The position numbers and the translations under genes were made by a program. From Streptomyces cyaneus (GTDB lineage: Bacteria; Actinomycetota; Actinomycetes; Streptomycetales; Streptomycetaceae), in NCBI RefSeq assembly GCF_004028635.1, contig NZ_RQJW01000004.1:620001-684000 (forward strand): a DNA stretch of 64,000 bases. The letters run 5' to 3'. Shown here piece after piece: positions 1 to 8,853 of the stretch; position 1 is the stretch's first letter; each line of letters begins with the position of its first letter. The notes under the pieces are model-generated. The model saw nothing but the letters and a program-made list of their open reading frames with translations. It had not been told where the DNA came from and searched no databases.

Positions 1-974
1 TCCTGGCGGACGCGATCCAGGCCCTGCCGCAGCTGATCGAGGCCTACGACGGCGACGAACCCGACCTCGTGCTGCACGACACCGCCTCCTACCCGGCCCG
101 GGTCCTCGCCCACCGCTGGGGAGTCAGGGCGATCTCGCTCTCGCCGCACATGGTCGCCTGGGACGGCTACGAGGAGGAGGTCACCGAGCCCATGTGGGCC
201 GAGCCGAAGAAGACCGAGCGCGGCAAGGCCTACTACGCCCGCTTCCAGGCCTGGCTGGACGAGAACGGCATCGACCAGGACCCCGACTCCTTCGGCGGCC
301 GACCCGACCGCTCGCTCGTCCTCATCCCCAAGGCACTTCAGTGGAACGCCGACCAGGTCGACGAGAGCCGCTACACCTTCGTCGGCGCCTGCCAGGGCGA
401 CCGCTCGGCCCAGGGGGACTGGCGGCGACCGGCCGGCGCGGACAAGGTGCTCCTCGTCTCCCTCGGCTCCGCCTTCACCAAGCAACCCGGCTTCTACCGC
501 GAGTGCGCCAAGGCCTTCGGCGACCTGCCCGGCTGGCACATGGTGCTGCAGATCGGCAGGCACGTCGACCCGGCCGAGCTGGGCGAGATCCCCGCCAACG
601 TGGAAGTGAGGGAATGGGTACCGCAGTTGGCCATCCTGAAGCAGGCCGACGCCTTCATCACGCACGCGGGTGCCGGCGGCAGCCAGGAGGGGCTCGCGAC
701 CGCCACACCGATGGTCGCCGTACCGCAGGCCGCCGACCAGTTCGGCAACGCGGACGTACTCCAGTCCCTCGGCGTCGCCCGCCACATCCCCACGGAGGAG
801 GCGACCGCCGAGGCCCTGCGCGCCGCCGTCCTCACGCTCGTCGACGACCCGGAGGTCGCCCGGCGCCTGAAGGACATCCAGGCGCAGATGGCCCAGGAGG
901 GCGGCACCACGCGGGCCGCCGACCTGATCGAGGCCGAGCTGGCCGCCGTACGAGAAGCGCACGGGAACACCTGA
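1..974 (+). CDS. macrolide-type glycosyltransferase (MGT family), 5' truncated
   Basis: The reading frame is open from base 3, so the N-terminal acceptor-binding domain begins outside the window. A GTG at 69 is internal. The C-terminal half is typical of GT1 UDP-sugar transferases of the MGT/OleD type: VLLVSLGSAF opens the nucleotide-binding domain, and the acceptor-proximal signature HAGAGGSQEGL leads into the conserved PQAADQFGNA segment that contacts the donor sugar. Family members glucosylate macrolides or other small hydrophobic acceptors in the cytoplasm, often as detoxification. Here the HAGxGGxQEGL region has A where many relatives have H/G-rich variants, but the donor-site Q, D and Q residues are present. 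No biosynthetic cluster is visible, so a resistance or xenobiotic role is more likely than antibiotic assembly. The acceptor cannot be deduced. Confidence 0.85.
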   Translation, partial: LADAIQALPQLIEAYDGDEPDLVLHDTASYPARVLAHRWGVRAISLSPHMVAWDGYEEEVTEPMWAEPKKTERGKAYYARFQAWLDENGIDQDPDSFGGRPDRSLVLIPKALQWNADQVDESRYTFVGACQGDRSAQGDWRRPAGADKVLLVSLGSAFTKQPGFYRECAKAFGDLPGWHMVLQIGRHVDPAELGEIPANVEVREWVPQLAILKQADAFITHAGAGGSQEGLATATPMVAVPQAADQFGNADVLQSLGVARHIPTEEATAEALRAAVLTLVDDPEVARRLKDIQAQMAQEGGTTRAADLIEAELAAVREAHGNT

Positions 975-977
975 AGG

Positions 978-1018
978 AGCAGAGCCCGTTGACTCCCCTG
1001 TGGTCAACGGGCCCTGCT
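978..1018. terminator. bidirectional hairpin terminator
   Basis: Arms 978-993 and 1003-1018 pair over 16 bp with one G-T wobble around a 9-nt loop. The hairpin lies in the 59-bp gap between two convergent genes, immediately after the glycosyltransferase stop codon, so it can end transcription from both sides. There is no long U-tract, as is usual in streptomycetes. Confidence 0.75.
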
Positions 1019-1033
1019 GGTCGGGAGGGTGGG

Positions 1034-3298
1034 TCAGACGGGCACCCGCTCGCCCTCGTCGTCCCGGGCCGCGCTGCGCGTCACGGCCTCGGGCGCCTCG
1101 TCGTGTGTCAGGTCAGGCAGGCGGTTCAGCCACTTCGGCAGGTACCAGTTGCGCTCGCCCAGCAGGGCCATCACCGCCGGGAGCAGTACACCCCGGATGA
1201 TCGTCGCGTCGATGAGGACCGCGGCCGCGAGACCGACGCCCATCTGCTTCATGGACTGCATCGACAGCGTGCCGAAGATCGCGAACACGGCGACCATGAT
1301 GACCGCGGCGCTGGTGACGACCCCGGCCGTGGTGACCACGCCGTGCTGGATCGCGTCCTTCGTCGTACGGCCCCGCAGACGCGCCTCGCGGATCCGCGAG
1401 ACCACGAACACGTGGTAGTCCATCGACAGGCCGAACAGGATCACGAACAGGAACAGCGGCAGCCAGGTGATGATGGCGCCGACGCCCTCCGCGCCCACCA
1501 GGGACGCGCCCCAGCCGTGCTGGAAGACGGCGACGAGGATGCCGTAGGCCGCGCCCACCGACAGCAGGTTCAGCACGATCGACGTGATCGCGACCGTCAG
1601 CGAGCGGAACGACAGCAGCATCAGCACGAAGGCGAAGACCACGACGAAGGCGAAGACCGGGATGACGGCTCCGGCCAGCTCGTCGTTGAAGTCCTTCGAG
1701 CCGGCGACCTGTCCGGTGATCGGCGCCTCGACGCCGTCCACCTTGCCGAGCGTGGCCGGGCGGACCTCGTCGCGCAGCTTGTCCAGGCTCGCCCCTGCCT
1801 TGTCGAGGTCGGAGCCGCCGACCAGCGGGACGTACACGAAGGCGACGTTCTGGTCGTCGTGCAGCTTGATCTCGACCGGGCCGCGCGAGGCGCCCGAACT
1901 GACCGCCCGCTCACGGAAGTCGGCGAGCGCGGACTTCACCTCGGGAGCGTTGATGTCGTTCGCCTTGACGACCACCTCGGCCGGCTCGGAGCCGCCCGGG
2001 AAGGCCTCGTTGAGCCGGTTGTACGTCTGCACGATGGGCAGCGAGTCGCCGAACTCCTTGTCCAGGGTGAGCTGCTGGGTCTTCATGCCGAGCGCGGGAG
2101 CCGCGATGGCGAGCAGCGCACCGGCCGCGACGACGACCGAGATGACCGGCCGGGCGAGCACGCCCTTCAGTACGGCCGTCCAGAATCGGCTCTCGCGGTT
2201 GCCGCGCCCACGGTTGCGGAGCTTGCTCTGCGGGTGCAGGAAGGGGATCTTGCCCTTCTCGACCCGCTCGCCCAGCAGTGACAGCAGCGCCGGAAGCACC
2301 GTCACCGATCCGACCATGGCGACCGCCACGACCATCAGCGAGGCCAGGCCCATCGCCTCGAACTCGGCGAGCCCGGTGAACAGCATGCCCGCCATCGCCA
2401 CGCACACCGTGACACCGGAGACGATGATCGCGCGGCCACTGGTGGCGGCGGCGACCCTCAGGGCCGTCTGCGCGTCCCGGCCGGCCTCGCGCTCCTCGCG
2501 CTCACGGCGCAGATAGAACAGGCAGTAGTCGACGCCCACGGCCAGGCCGACCAGCAGCATCACGGAGTTGGCGGTGTCGCTCATCGGCATGACGTGGCTG
2601 ACGATGCCCATCAGACCCATCGTCGCCATGATCGCGGTGACCGCCAGCAGCACCGGCAGCAGGGCCGCCACCAGCGCGCCGAAGGCGATGAGCAGAATGC
2701 CGAGGGCCACCGGCACCGCGGAGTACTCGGCCTTCTGGAAGTCGTCCCCGAACGCGTCGTCGAACGTCTTCATCATGCTCGCGCCGCCGATCTCCTCGAT
2801 CCGCAGCGACTCGTGGTCCTTCTGGACGTCCTCGACGGCCTTCAGCACGGGCTCCACACGCTCGCCCGCGGTGTCCGACTCGCCGCGCATGTCGAACTGC
2901 ACCAGCGCGCTGCGGCCGTCCTTCGAGATCGTCCGCGTGTCGTACGGCGACGTCACGTCCGTGACCTTGCCGGTGCCCTCGACCGCCTTCACGACCGCGG
3001 TGACCGCCGACCTGAACTCGGCGTCCGTGGCCTTGAGGCCGCCGTCCTTCGCCTGGATCAGGACGGTCTCACTGGCCGGCTCCTCGATCCCCGCGTCCTC
3101 GATGATCTTGGCCGCGGTGTGCGTCTCGCCCTTCAGCTGGTCGCTGTCCTTGACGTCGACCCGGCCCGCCGCCGAACCGAGCCCCATCGCCAGGACGACG
3201 AACAGCACCCAGATGCCGACGGCGGCCCATCGATGGCGGGCGCTCCAGCCGCCGGCGCGGGCGGCGAGTCCCCGCACGCGTGTGTCTCCGTTCCCCAT
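1034..3298 (-). CDS. MMPL/RND-family membrane transporter
   Basis: A 754-residue polytopic membrane protein with the duplicated MMPL layout. One transmembrane helix lies near residues 23-43, followed by an extracytoplasmic domain (about 45-190), a helix bundle (about 190-350), a second helix and extracytoplasmic loop, and a final bundle ending near 730. The two Asp-Tyr pairs that relay protons in this family are present: GVDYCLF (D257/Y258) and SMDYHVF in the second bundle. Family members export lipids, siderophore- or polyketide-like products using proton-motive force. The ATG at 3298 starts the cytoplasmic tail just before helix 1. The gene is transcribed alone and no TetR or MarR regulator is adjacent. 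The substrate is unknown. Confidence 0.9.
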   Translation of the reverse strand: MGNGDTRVRGLAARAGGWSARHRWAAVGIWVLFVVLAMGLGSAAGRVDVKDSDQLKGETHTAAKIIEDAGIEEPASETVLIQAKDGGLKATDAEFRSAVTAVVKAVEGTGKVTDVTSPYDTRTISKDGRSALVQFDMRGESDTAGERVEPVLKAVEDVQKDHESLRIEEIGGASMMKTFDDAFGDDFQKAEYSAVPVALGILLIAFGALVAALLPVLLAVTAIMATMGLMGIVSHVMPMSDTANSVMLLVGLAVGVDYCLFYLRREREEREAGRDAQTALRVAAATSGRAIIVSGVTVCVAMAGMLFTGLAEFEAMGLASLMVVAVAMVGSVTVLPALLSLLGERVEKGKIPFLHPQSKLRNRGRGNRESRFWTAVLKGVLARPVISVVVAAGALLAIAAPALGMKTQQLTLDKEFGDSLPIVQTYNRLNEAFPGGSEPAEVVVKANDINAPEVKSALADFRERAVSSGASRGPVEIKLHDDQNVAFVYVPLVGGSDLDKAGASLDKLRDEVRPATLGKVDGVEAPITGQVAGSKDFNDELAGAVIPVFAFVVVFAFVLMLLSFRSLTVAITSIVLNLLSVGAAYGILVAVFQHGWGASLVGAEGVGAIITWLPLFLFVILFGLSMDYHVFVVSRIREARLRGRTTKDAIQHGVVTTAGVVTSAAVIMVAVFAIFGTLSMQSMKQMGVGLAAAVLIDATIIRGVLLPAVMALLGERNWYLPKWLNRLPDLTHDEAPEAVTRSAARDDEGERVPV

Positions 3299-3437
3299 GA
3301 CGGGCTTGCCCCCTTGATTGCGGTGGCGGCCCCCTGCCGCCCCCTTTCGTTTCGAAGGTATGGGCCGGATAAAGCCATCTCGTCGTGCTGCCCGGTGAAG
3401 TGCGACGGCCGGAACTCATCCCCTCGGCCACCGGGCT

Positions 3438-3452
3438 CTCCCCACTGGGGAG
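3438..3452. promoter_or_regulatory. 15-bp palindrome between divergent genes
   Basis: CTCCCCACTGGGGAG has 7-bp perfect arms about a single central base. It lies 140 bp upstream of the MMPL start and about 106 bp upstream of the DUF1697 start, in a 260-bp divergent spacer. Its position fits an operator for either gene; no cognate regulator is adjacent. Confidence 0.35.
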
Positions 3453-3558
3453 GATGAGGGTCCCTTACATCTATCCGGACGTGTCGGGGAGGCGGCTCGG
3501 GGATGTCGATGGGCGTGACGGCCCCGTCGGTGTCAGTGGCGCGTCTTAAGGTGACCGG

Positions 3559-4107
3559 ATGACGACGACGTATGCGGCGCTGCTGCGCGGAATCAACGTG
3601 GGCGGCAGCAGAAAAGTCCCGATGGCCGACCTGCGCACCCTGATGACCGGCCTTGGTCACGACGGCGTACGCACCTACCTGCAGAGCGGCCAGGCCGTCT
3701 TCGCCGCCGACCACGGCGACGAGGAGTCCCTGGCCGCGGAGCTCGCGTCGGCGATCGAGAAGCACTTCGGGTTCGCCGTGGACGTGATCGTGCGCGACCA
3801 CGCCTATCTCAAGGCCATCGCCGACAACTGCCCTTTCCCCGCAGCCGAGTTGGAGCCCAAGCAGCTCCATGTCACCTACTTCTCCGCCCCGGTCGACGCC
3901 GAGCGCTTCGCGGAGATCGACCAGGCCGCCTACCTCCCGGAGGAGTTCCGGCTCGGCGACCGCGCGCTGTACCTGTACGCCCCGAACGGCCTCGGGCGCT
4001 CCAAGCTCGCCGAAATCCTGTCGCGACCCCGGCTCAACAAGGGTTTGATCGCCACCAGCCGTAACTGGAACACCGTGGTGAAACTAGTGGAGATGACAGG
4101 TGACTGA
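3559..4107 (+). CDS. DUF1697 family protein
   Basis: A 182-residue protein with the N-terminal DUF1697 signature TTYAALLRGINVGG followed by VPMADLR, and the later segment RTYLQSGQAVF. The length matches the family. These are small cytoplasmic alpha/beta proteins of unknown biochemical role that are common in actinobacteria. The ATG at 3559 follows a purine-rich AAGG stretch at about 10 nt. The 3' end overlaps the next gene by 8 nt, so the two are probably translationally coupled. No function can be assigned from sequence. Confidence 0.85.
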   Translation: MTTTYAALLRGINVGGSRKVPMADLRTLMTGLGHDGVRTYLQSGQAVFAADHGDEESLAAELASAIEKHFGFAVDVIVRDHAYLKAIADNCPFPAAELEPKQLHVTYFSAPVDAERFAEIDQAAYLPEEFRLGDRALYLYAPNGLGRSKLAEILSRPRLNKGLIATSRNWNTVVKLVEMTGD

Positions 4108-4477
4108 AGTCCGCACCCCTGCCGTGGAAGCCGCCGTCGAGGGCGAACTGCGCCTGCTCAGGCCGGAGGTCCGGTCCTCGCCGGAGCTGCTCGAGAAGCT
4201 TCTGCACCCCGAGTTCCGTGAGTTCGGCGCGTCGGGGCGGTACTGGGACCGGACGTCGATCATCGAGTCCCTGCTCGCGGGCGTCGCCCCAGGGCCACGA
4301 CCCGTCGTCGTCTCGCGGATGGAGGGCGTCCAGCTCGCCCCCGACGTGGTCCACCTCACCTTCGACACGGAGAACAACGGCCGCCGGGTGCACCGCAGTT
4401 CGCTGTGGCGGCGCACGGACGACGGATGGCAGATGTACTTCCACCAGGGGACGCCGTTCACCCCTGAGGAAGCGTGA
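4100..4477 (+). CDS. DUF4440 / NTF2-like small protein
   Basis: A 125-residue protein with a GTG start that overlaps the upstream DUF1697 gene by 8 nt (GTGACTGA arrangement). The core LHPEFREFGASGRYW and the C-terminal WRRTDDGWQMYFHQGTPF are typical of the DUF4440 branch of the SnoaL/NTF2-like alpha+beta barrel fold. Such proteins bind small ligands or act as minor enzymes, and no catalytic residues can be named with confidence. It may form a two-gene unit with DUF1697. Its 3' end overlaps the decayed convergent gene by 20 nt. Confidence 0.75.
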   Translation: MTEVRTPAVEAAVEGELRLLRPEVRSSPELLEKLLHPEFREFGASGRYWDRTSIIESLLAGVAPGPRPVVVSRMEGVQLAPDVVHLTFDTENNGRRVHRSSLWRRTDDGWQMYFHQGTPFTPEEA

Positions 4478-5205
4478 CCCTGCGCAAGCCGAAGCCGGGC
4501 GACTGGGAGAGGATCTCGCGGGGCGCAGCCAGCCGTGACTCCTCGTACAGGCGCCTGACCTCCTCGTCGGTGTGCGCGGTGGCGACGGCGTCCAGGAGGG
4601 CGAGGTCGTCGGCGGAGAGCGACTCGTGGTCGCCGAAGCCGGCCAGGGGCTCCCAGCCGTCCCAGGGCAGCGTCTCGACGCCGTTCCGGCAGGCCAGATC
4701 GAGGACGAGGCTGCCCCGGACGAACCACATCCCGCGCAGGCTCTCGACGGACCAAAACCCGAAGGTCTCCGGATCGGCCTCCCCGGCCCGGCACGCCCGC
4801 CATGCCTCGCCCGCCACGAGGAACCGGTCGCGCGGCACGTCCAGCGGGTCGAAGCCCAGGTCGCCGTAGGCCGGATGCAGGACCTGCGGGTCGACCAGCC
4901 GCCAACTCCCGTCCGGCAGACGGTACTCGGTGATCCAGTGGTCCTCGTGGAAGCCGTCGACGAAGTAGGTGCCGAAGCCGCCGCGGACCCGGGCGGGCGT
5001 CGCAGGATCTCGGTGACGTAGCGGGACTCGGCGTCCTCGCGCAGCCGTTGCTCGGGGATGGCGTACCCAGGCGCGGGCCGTCGCCCTGATGGATGATCGC
5101 ATTCCTTACGACATGCGCTAGTTGGCCCGGTTCGCTCGGCAGCCCACTGATGTCCAGGTCCCCCGGATCGCTGTACGGCGTCTGCTTTAGGTAGAAGTCG
5201 TCCAT
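4458..5205 (-). pseudogene. transglutaminase-like protein, broken by a frameshift and an internal deletion
   Basis: Three pieces of one protein lie in three different frames. From the ATG at 5205 the frame gives MDDFYLKQTPYSDPGDLDI and continues to about 5068. The sense then passes to a second frame (YAIPEQRLREDAESRYVTEI) after the apparent loss of one base in a run of three Gs at 5066-5068. Around 4996-5006 it jumps to a third frame (RGGFGTYFVDGFHEDHWITE), which runs to the stop at 4458. In intact transglutaminase-core relatives a Cys-bearing segment separates the last two pieces. That segment is absent, while the His (DHWITEY) and Asp (LVDPQ) of the presumed Cys-His-Asp triad remain. Two independent lesions argue for a real pseudogene rather than a single sequencing error. 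The original protein would have been a cytoplasmic protease-like or transglutaminase-like protein of unknown target. Confidence 0.75.
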
Positions 5206-5276
5206 GCCGCGGGAACCCTGAAGCCTGCCCCAGGGGCAAGGTCAACCCGGCGGAACAGCTGTGCGAGGCTCGTCGT

Positions 5277-6299
5277 ATGCGCTACATCATCATCGGGGCA
5301 GGGGCGGTCGGCGGCGTCATCGGTGGACGGCTCGCGGGCTCGGGACACGAGGTCGTACTGGTCGCGCGGGGTGCGCACTTCGAGGCCCTACGGGACCACG
5401 GACTGCGGCTCAAGGTGCCGGAGGGCGAGCTGACGCACCGGCTGCCGGTCGTCGACGGGCCGGCCGCGCTCGGCGAGCTCCGCCCCGACGACGTCCTCGT
5501 CCTCGCCGTCAAGACACAGGACAGCACGGCCGCGCTGCAGACGTGGGGCCCGGTCCCGGTCACGGGCGGCGGTACGGCCGCCGAGCGCCTGCCGCTGGTC
5601 TGCGCCCAGAACGGCGTCGAGAGCCAGCGCCTCGCCCTGCGGCTCTTCCGGCGGGTGTACGGCGTCTGCGTCTGGCTGCCGTCGACGTACGTCGAACCCG
5701 GCGTCGTCTCCGCCGCCGGCAGCCCCCTCACCGGCATCCTGCATCTCGGTCGCCACCCGCACGGCACCGACGAGACCGCCCGCCTCATCGCCGCCGACCT
5801 GGAGAAGTCGCACTTCGAGGCGCCGGTCGTGGCGGACGTGGCGCGCTGGCAGTACGCCAAACTGCTGGGCAACCTGGGCAACTCCCTGGAGGCGGTGACC
5901 GGCCCCGTCGACAGCGAGGCGGCCGCGGCACTGTTCCGGCGGGCGCGGGCCGAGGGCGCGGCCGTGCTCGACGCCGCCGGGATCGCGTACGCGAGCGCCG
6001 AGGAACAGCAGGCCGTACGGGGCGACAAGGTCACCCTCGTGCCCCTCGACGGCGCCCCGCGCGGTGGCGGCTCCTCCTGGCAGTCCCTCACCCGCGGCAC
6101 CGGCACCATCGAGGCCGACCACCTCAACGGCGAGATCGTCCTCCTCGGCCGCCTGCACGGCGTACCGACCCCGCTGAACGAACTCCTCCAGCACCTCGCC
6201 AACACCTTCGCGCGAGAGCGACGGGCGGCGGGCTCGATGCCGGTGGAGGAGCTGGTGCGGCTGGCGGACGAGGCGGTGGGGGCGGCGGGCGCTTCATAG
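5277..6299 (+). CDS. 2-dehydropantoate 2-reductase-like (PanE/ApbA family) protein
   Basis: A 340-residue cytoplasmic oxidoreductase. The N-terminal Rossmann fingerprint is MRYIIIGAGAVGGVIGGRL (GxGxxG), followed by the ApbA hallmark of an NADPH-contacting Arg after strand 2 (VLVARGAHF) and the LVLAVKTQD strand. The C-terminal helical domain carries the conserved lysine region AKLLGNLGN (about residues 199-207). PanE reduces ketopantoate to pantoate in CoA synthesis, but many ApbA-family paralogues act on other 2-keto acids. No pan gene is adjacent, so the precise substrate is open. ATG 5277 is chosen because the Rossmann fold begins at once. Confidence 0.85.
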   Translation: MRYIIIGAGAVGGVIGGRLAGSGHEVVLVARGAHFEALRDHGLRLKVPEGELTHRLPVVDGPAALGELRPDDVLVLAVKTQDSTAALQTWGPVPVTGGGTAAERLPLVCAQNGVESQRLALRLFRRVYGVCVWLPSTYVEPGVVSAAGSPLTGILHLGRHPHGTDETARLIAADLEKSHFEAPVVADVARWQYAKLLGNLGNSLEAVTGPVDSEAAAALFRRARAEGAAVLDAAGIAYASAEEQQAVRGDKVTLVPLDGAPRGGGSSWQSLTRGTGTIEADHLNGEIVLLGRLHGVPTPLNELLQHLANTFARERRAAGSMPVEELVRLADEAVGAAGAS

Positions 6300-6397
6300 A
6301 CGGGGCCGACTTCTTCCAGCGCCATCGCAAGCGCAAGCGCACCCGCACGGGCGGATTGCGACGGCCTCGCGCTCGGCCCCGCCGCCGAAGCCCGCCC

Positions 6398-7138
6398 TCA
6401 GGCCCCGACCGCCGCCAGCACCGGCACCCCGGCCGCGTCGTACCGCTCCAACAGCAGTCGCGCCACCTCGGGCGCCGGGCCGAGCACGTCCGCCAGTACG
6501 TCCGCCTCGGCCGCGCCCCGCGCGATGCGGTCCGGGAGGAACCCGGGGGCCAGGACGTACGGTGCCACCGCCACACGCGCACAGCCCAGCGCGCGCAGCT
6601 CCCGCACGGCGTCCTGCGTGCGGGGAAGGGATGCGGAGGCGAACGCAGGTCGCACGGCGCACCAACCGGTGTGCCGCCACTCCCGCGCGATTTCTGCGAT
6701 CACTGCGATCGCCTCCGGGTCGGTGGACCCCGCCGAGGCCAGCACGACCCCGGTCGAGGACTTGTCGGCGGGCGTCAGCCCCGCCTCGTACAGCCGCCGC
6801 TCCAGGGCCGCCAGGAGCAGCGGCGACGGCCCCAGCACCTCGGCCTGCCGGATCCGCAGCTGCGGCGGCGCGTCCCGCAGGACCGCCGGAATGTCGGCCT
6901 TCGCGTGGAACGCCCTGGTCAGGAGCAGGGGCAGCGCTACGACGTCACGGACGCCCTCCGCCGCCAGGGACTCCAGGACCCCCTGTACCGACGGGATGTT
7001 GAAGTCCAGGAAGCCGGTCTCCACCCGTACGTCCGGGCGCAGCGAGCGCACCCGGCGTACCAGGGCATGCACCGTCGCGGCATGCCGCGGGTCACGGCTG
7101 CCGTGGGCGATGACGAGAAGAACCGGCTTGTTGAACAC
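6398..7138 (-). CDS. sirohydrochlorin chelatase-like protein (CbiX/SirB family)
   Basis: A 246-residue protein made of two tandem CbiX-type halves. The opening LLVIAHGSRDPRHAATV carries the metal-coordinating His of the first half. A second related half starts near residue 125 (GVVLASAGSTDPEA), where the His is replaced. SirB-type enzymes insert Fe(II) into sirohydrochlorin to make siroheme, and the cofactor is needed by the sulfite reductase encoded 6.8 kb upstream on the same strand. The ATG at 7138 lies 6 nt beyond the permease stop, so this is the last gene of the sulfur operon. Cobalt chelation for B12 is the main alternative, but the context favours siroheme. Confidence 0.85.
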   Translation of the reverse strand: MFNKPVLLVIAHGSRDPRHAATVHALVRRVRSLRPDVRVETGFLDFNIPSVQGVLESLAAEGVRDVVALPLLLTRAFHAKADIPAVLRDAPPQLRIRQAEVLGPSPLLLAALERRLYEAGLTPADKSSTGVVLASAGSTDPEAIAVIAEIAREWRHTGWCAVRPAFASASLPRTQDAVRELRALGCARVAVAPYVLAPGFLPDRIARGAAEADVLADVLGPAPEVARLLLERYDAAGVPVLAAVGA

Positions 7139-7144
7139 AGGACT

Positions 7145-8035
7145 TCAGCTCCTTGCCAGCAGACCGCGGCTGCGCAGCACCCACCGCTCCAGCGGGCTGA
7201 AGATCAGCAGCTCGATGGCGATGCCGACGACGAGAATGAGCAGGATCGCGAAGAAGACCATGGCCATGCTGCTGTTGTTGCGGCCGTTCTCCAGGAGTTG
7301 GCCCAGGCCCACGCCCAGGTCGGGGTGGGAGGCGATGATCTCCGCCGCCATCAGCGAGCGCCAGGAGAAGGCCCAGCCCTGCTTCAGGCCCGCCAGATAG
7401 CCGGGCAGTGCGGCCGGCATCACGATGTGCCAGGTGCCCTTCAGACCCGTCGCGCCCAGCGTGCGGCCCGCTCGCAGGAACAGCGGCGGCACCTGGTCGA
7501 CGCCGGACACCAGGCCGTTGGCGATGGAGGGGACGGCGCCGAGCAGGATCACGGCGTACATCATCGAGTTGTTCAGGCCCAGCCAGAGAACCGCGGGTGC
7601 CACCCAGGCCACGGACGGCAGGGACTGCAGGCCGGACAGGATGGGACCGATGGCGGCCCGGACGAACCTCACGCGGGCGACCACCAGGCCCAGGGGCGTG
7701 CCGATGGCGAGGGCCATGAGGAAGCCGAGCAGGCCGCGTGAGACGGACGTCCAGATGTAGTCGAAGAGGGTTCCCTGGAGCCAGGACTCGCGGACCTCGC
7801 CCCATACGTCGGACGGCGAGGGCAGCTTGTATTCCGGGGCGACCTCGGCCCACACCAGCAGCTGCCACACCACCAGCACCAGCACGATCGCGGTGACGGG
7901 CGGCAGCACCTTGCGGGTCAGGGTCTCGCGCAGCGGCGTACGGCTCGTCTGGACCGTCTCCAGGGCGTCCAGGCCGGCCTCGACTCCGTCGAGATCGTTG
8001 CCGTCCTTGACGGCGGTCGTCTCAGTGCTGGCCAT
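7145..8035 (-). CDS. ABC transporter permease (SsuC/TauC type)
   Basis: A 296-residue inner-membrane permease of the nitrate/sulfonate/taurine class. About six transmembrane helices follow an N-terminal cytoplasmic stretch. The EAA loop that contacts the ATPase is near AGRTLGATGLKGTWHIVMP. The ATG at 8035 has a GGGGAG ribosome-binding site at about 10 nt. An upstream in-frame GTG at 8053 is possible but would deepen the overlap with the ATPase gene. The start overlaps the ATPase stop by 14 nt, so the subunits are co-translated. With the ATPase and lipoprotein it forms an importer for an organic or inorganic sulfur source. Confidence 0.88.
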   Translation of the reverse strand: MASTETTAVKDGNDLDGVEAGLDALETVQTSRTPLRETLTRKVLPPVTAIVLVLVVWQLLVWAEVAPEYKLPSPSDVWGEVRESWLQGTLFDYIWTSVSRGLLGFLMALAIGTPLGLVVARVRFVRAAIGPILSGLQSLPSVAWVAPAVLWLGLNNSMMYAVILLGAVPSIANGLVSGVDQVPPLFLRAGRTLGATGLKGTWHIVMPAALPGYLAGLKQGWAFSWRSLMAAEIIASHPDLGVGLGQLLENGRNNSSMAMVFFAILLILVVGIAIELLIFSPLERWVLRSRGLLARS

Positions 8036-8810
8036 GGCGACGGATCTCCCCACGCAGTTCTTCGGTGATCTCCCGGGACAGCTCCGCCACTGCGGTGTCC
8101 TCGATGCGGCGCGGCTGCGGAATCCCGACCGTCCACTCCCGGGCGATACGGCCGGGGCGGGAGGACAGCAGGACGACGCGCTGAGCGAGCCGCACCGCCT
8201 CGCGCACGTTGTGCGTGACGAACAGCACCGACACCCCCGTCTCGCGCCAGATGCGGGTCAGTTCGTCGTGCAGCACGTCGCGCGTGATGGCGTCCAGCGC
8301 GGCGAACGGCTCGTCCATCAGCAGCAGCTTGCTGTCCTGGGCGAGCGCCCGCGCCATGGCGACGCGCTGGCGCATACCGCCGGACAGCTCGTGCACCCGC
8401 TTGCCGTACGCGCCCTTGAGCCGGACCAGTTCGAGGAGCTCCTCGGCCCGCTCGCGCCGCTCGGCCTTGGGTACGCCCCTGAGCTTGAGGGCGAGTTCGA
8501 TGTTCTTGCCCGCGGTCAGCCACGGGAAGAGGGCGTGCTCCTGGAACATCAGCGCCGGCCGGCCGTCGGTCGTGATGCTGCCCGCGCTGGGCTTGTCCAG
8601 CCCGGCCACCAGGTTGAGCAGCGTCGACTTGCCGCAGCCGGACGCCCCGAGGAGGGTGACGAACTCGCCGGGCGCGACATCGAGCGTGATGTCGTCGAGG
8701 ACGAGCTGCTGCCCGGCCGGGCCGGCGAACGACTTCGAGACGTGGTCGATACGCGCGGCGTGCTCCACGGACGCATCCGTGTCGGCGGCCTTGGCGAGGG
8801 CGGTTGCCAT
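8022..8810 (-). CDS. ABC transporter ATP-binding protein (SsuB/TauB type)
   Basis: A 262-residue ATPase. Walker A is LLGASGCGKSTLLNLVAG, the Q-loop is LMFQEHALFPWL, the signature is ELSGGMRQRVAMARAL, Walker B is LLLMDEPFAALD, and the switch histidine is in VLFVTHNVREA. The start is set at ATG 8810 because AGGAGG sits 8 nt upstream. A longer ATG at 8876 would add residues overlapping the upstream regulatory space. It couples ATP hydrolysis to the neighbouring permease in sulfonate-type import. Confidence 0.92.
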   Translation of the reverse strand: MATALAKAADTDASVEHAARIDHVSKSFAGPAGQQLVLDDITLDVAPGEFVTLLGASGCGKSTLLNLVAGLDKPSAGSITTDGRPALMFQEHALFPWLTAGKNIELALKLRGVPKAERRERAEELLELVRLKGAYGKRVHELSGGMRQRVAMARALAQDSKLLLMDEPFAALDAITRDVLHDELTRIWRETGVSVLFVTHNVREAVRLAQRVVLLSSRPGRIAREWTVGIPQPRRIEDTAVAELSREITEELRGEIRRHGQH

Positions 8811-8853
8811 GGTCGTCACCTCCTGGGAACTCGCGGAATCCGGAAAATGGGGC

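Noticed and set aside
194..2281. Long open frame of 695 codons on the plus strand through the glycosyltransferase and MMPL genes
   Set aside because: Arg/Pro/Gly-rich shadow frame of high-GC DNA; it has no domain motifs and it overlaps two well supported genes.
1..3298. Part of an antibiotic biosynthetic cluster because of the macrolide-type glycosyltransferase and MMPL exporter
   Set aside because: No polyketide synthase, NRPS or tailoring genes adjoin them in the window; MGT enzymes and MMPL pumps also occur alone.
5277..6299. Symbol panE
   Set aside because: The family contains many paralogues acting on other keto acids and no pantothenate gene is adjacent.
5261..7741. 826-codon plus-strand frame across panE-like, chelatase and permease genes
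   Set aside because: Composition is that of an out-of-frame translation; no recognisable motif, while the overlapped genes have clear ones.
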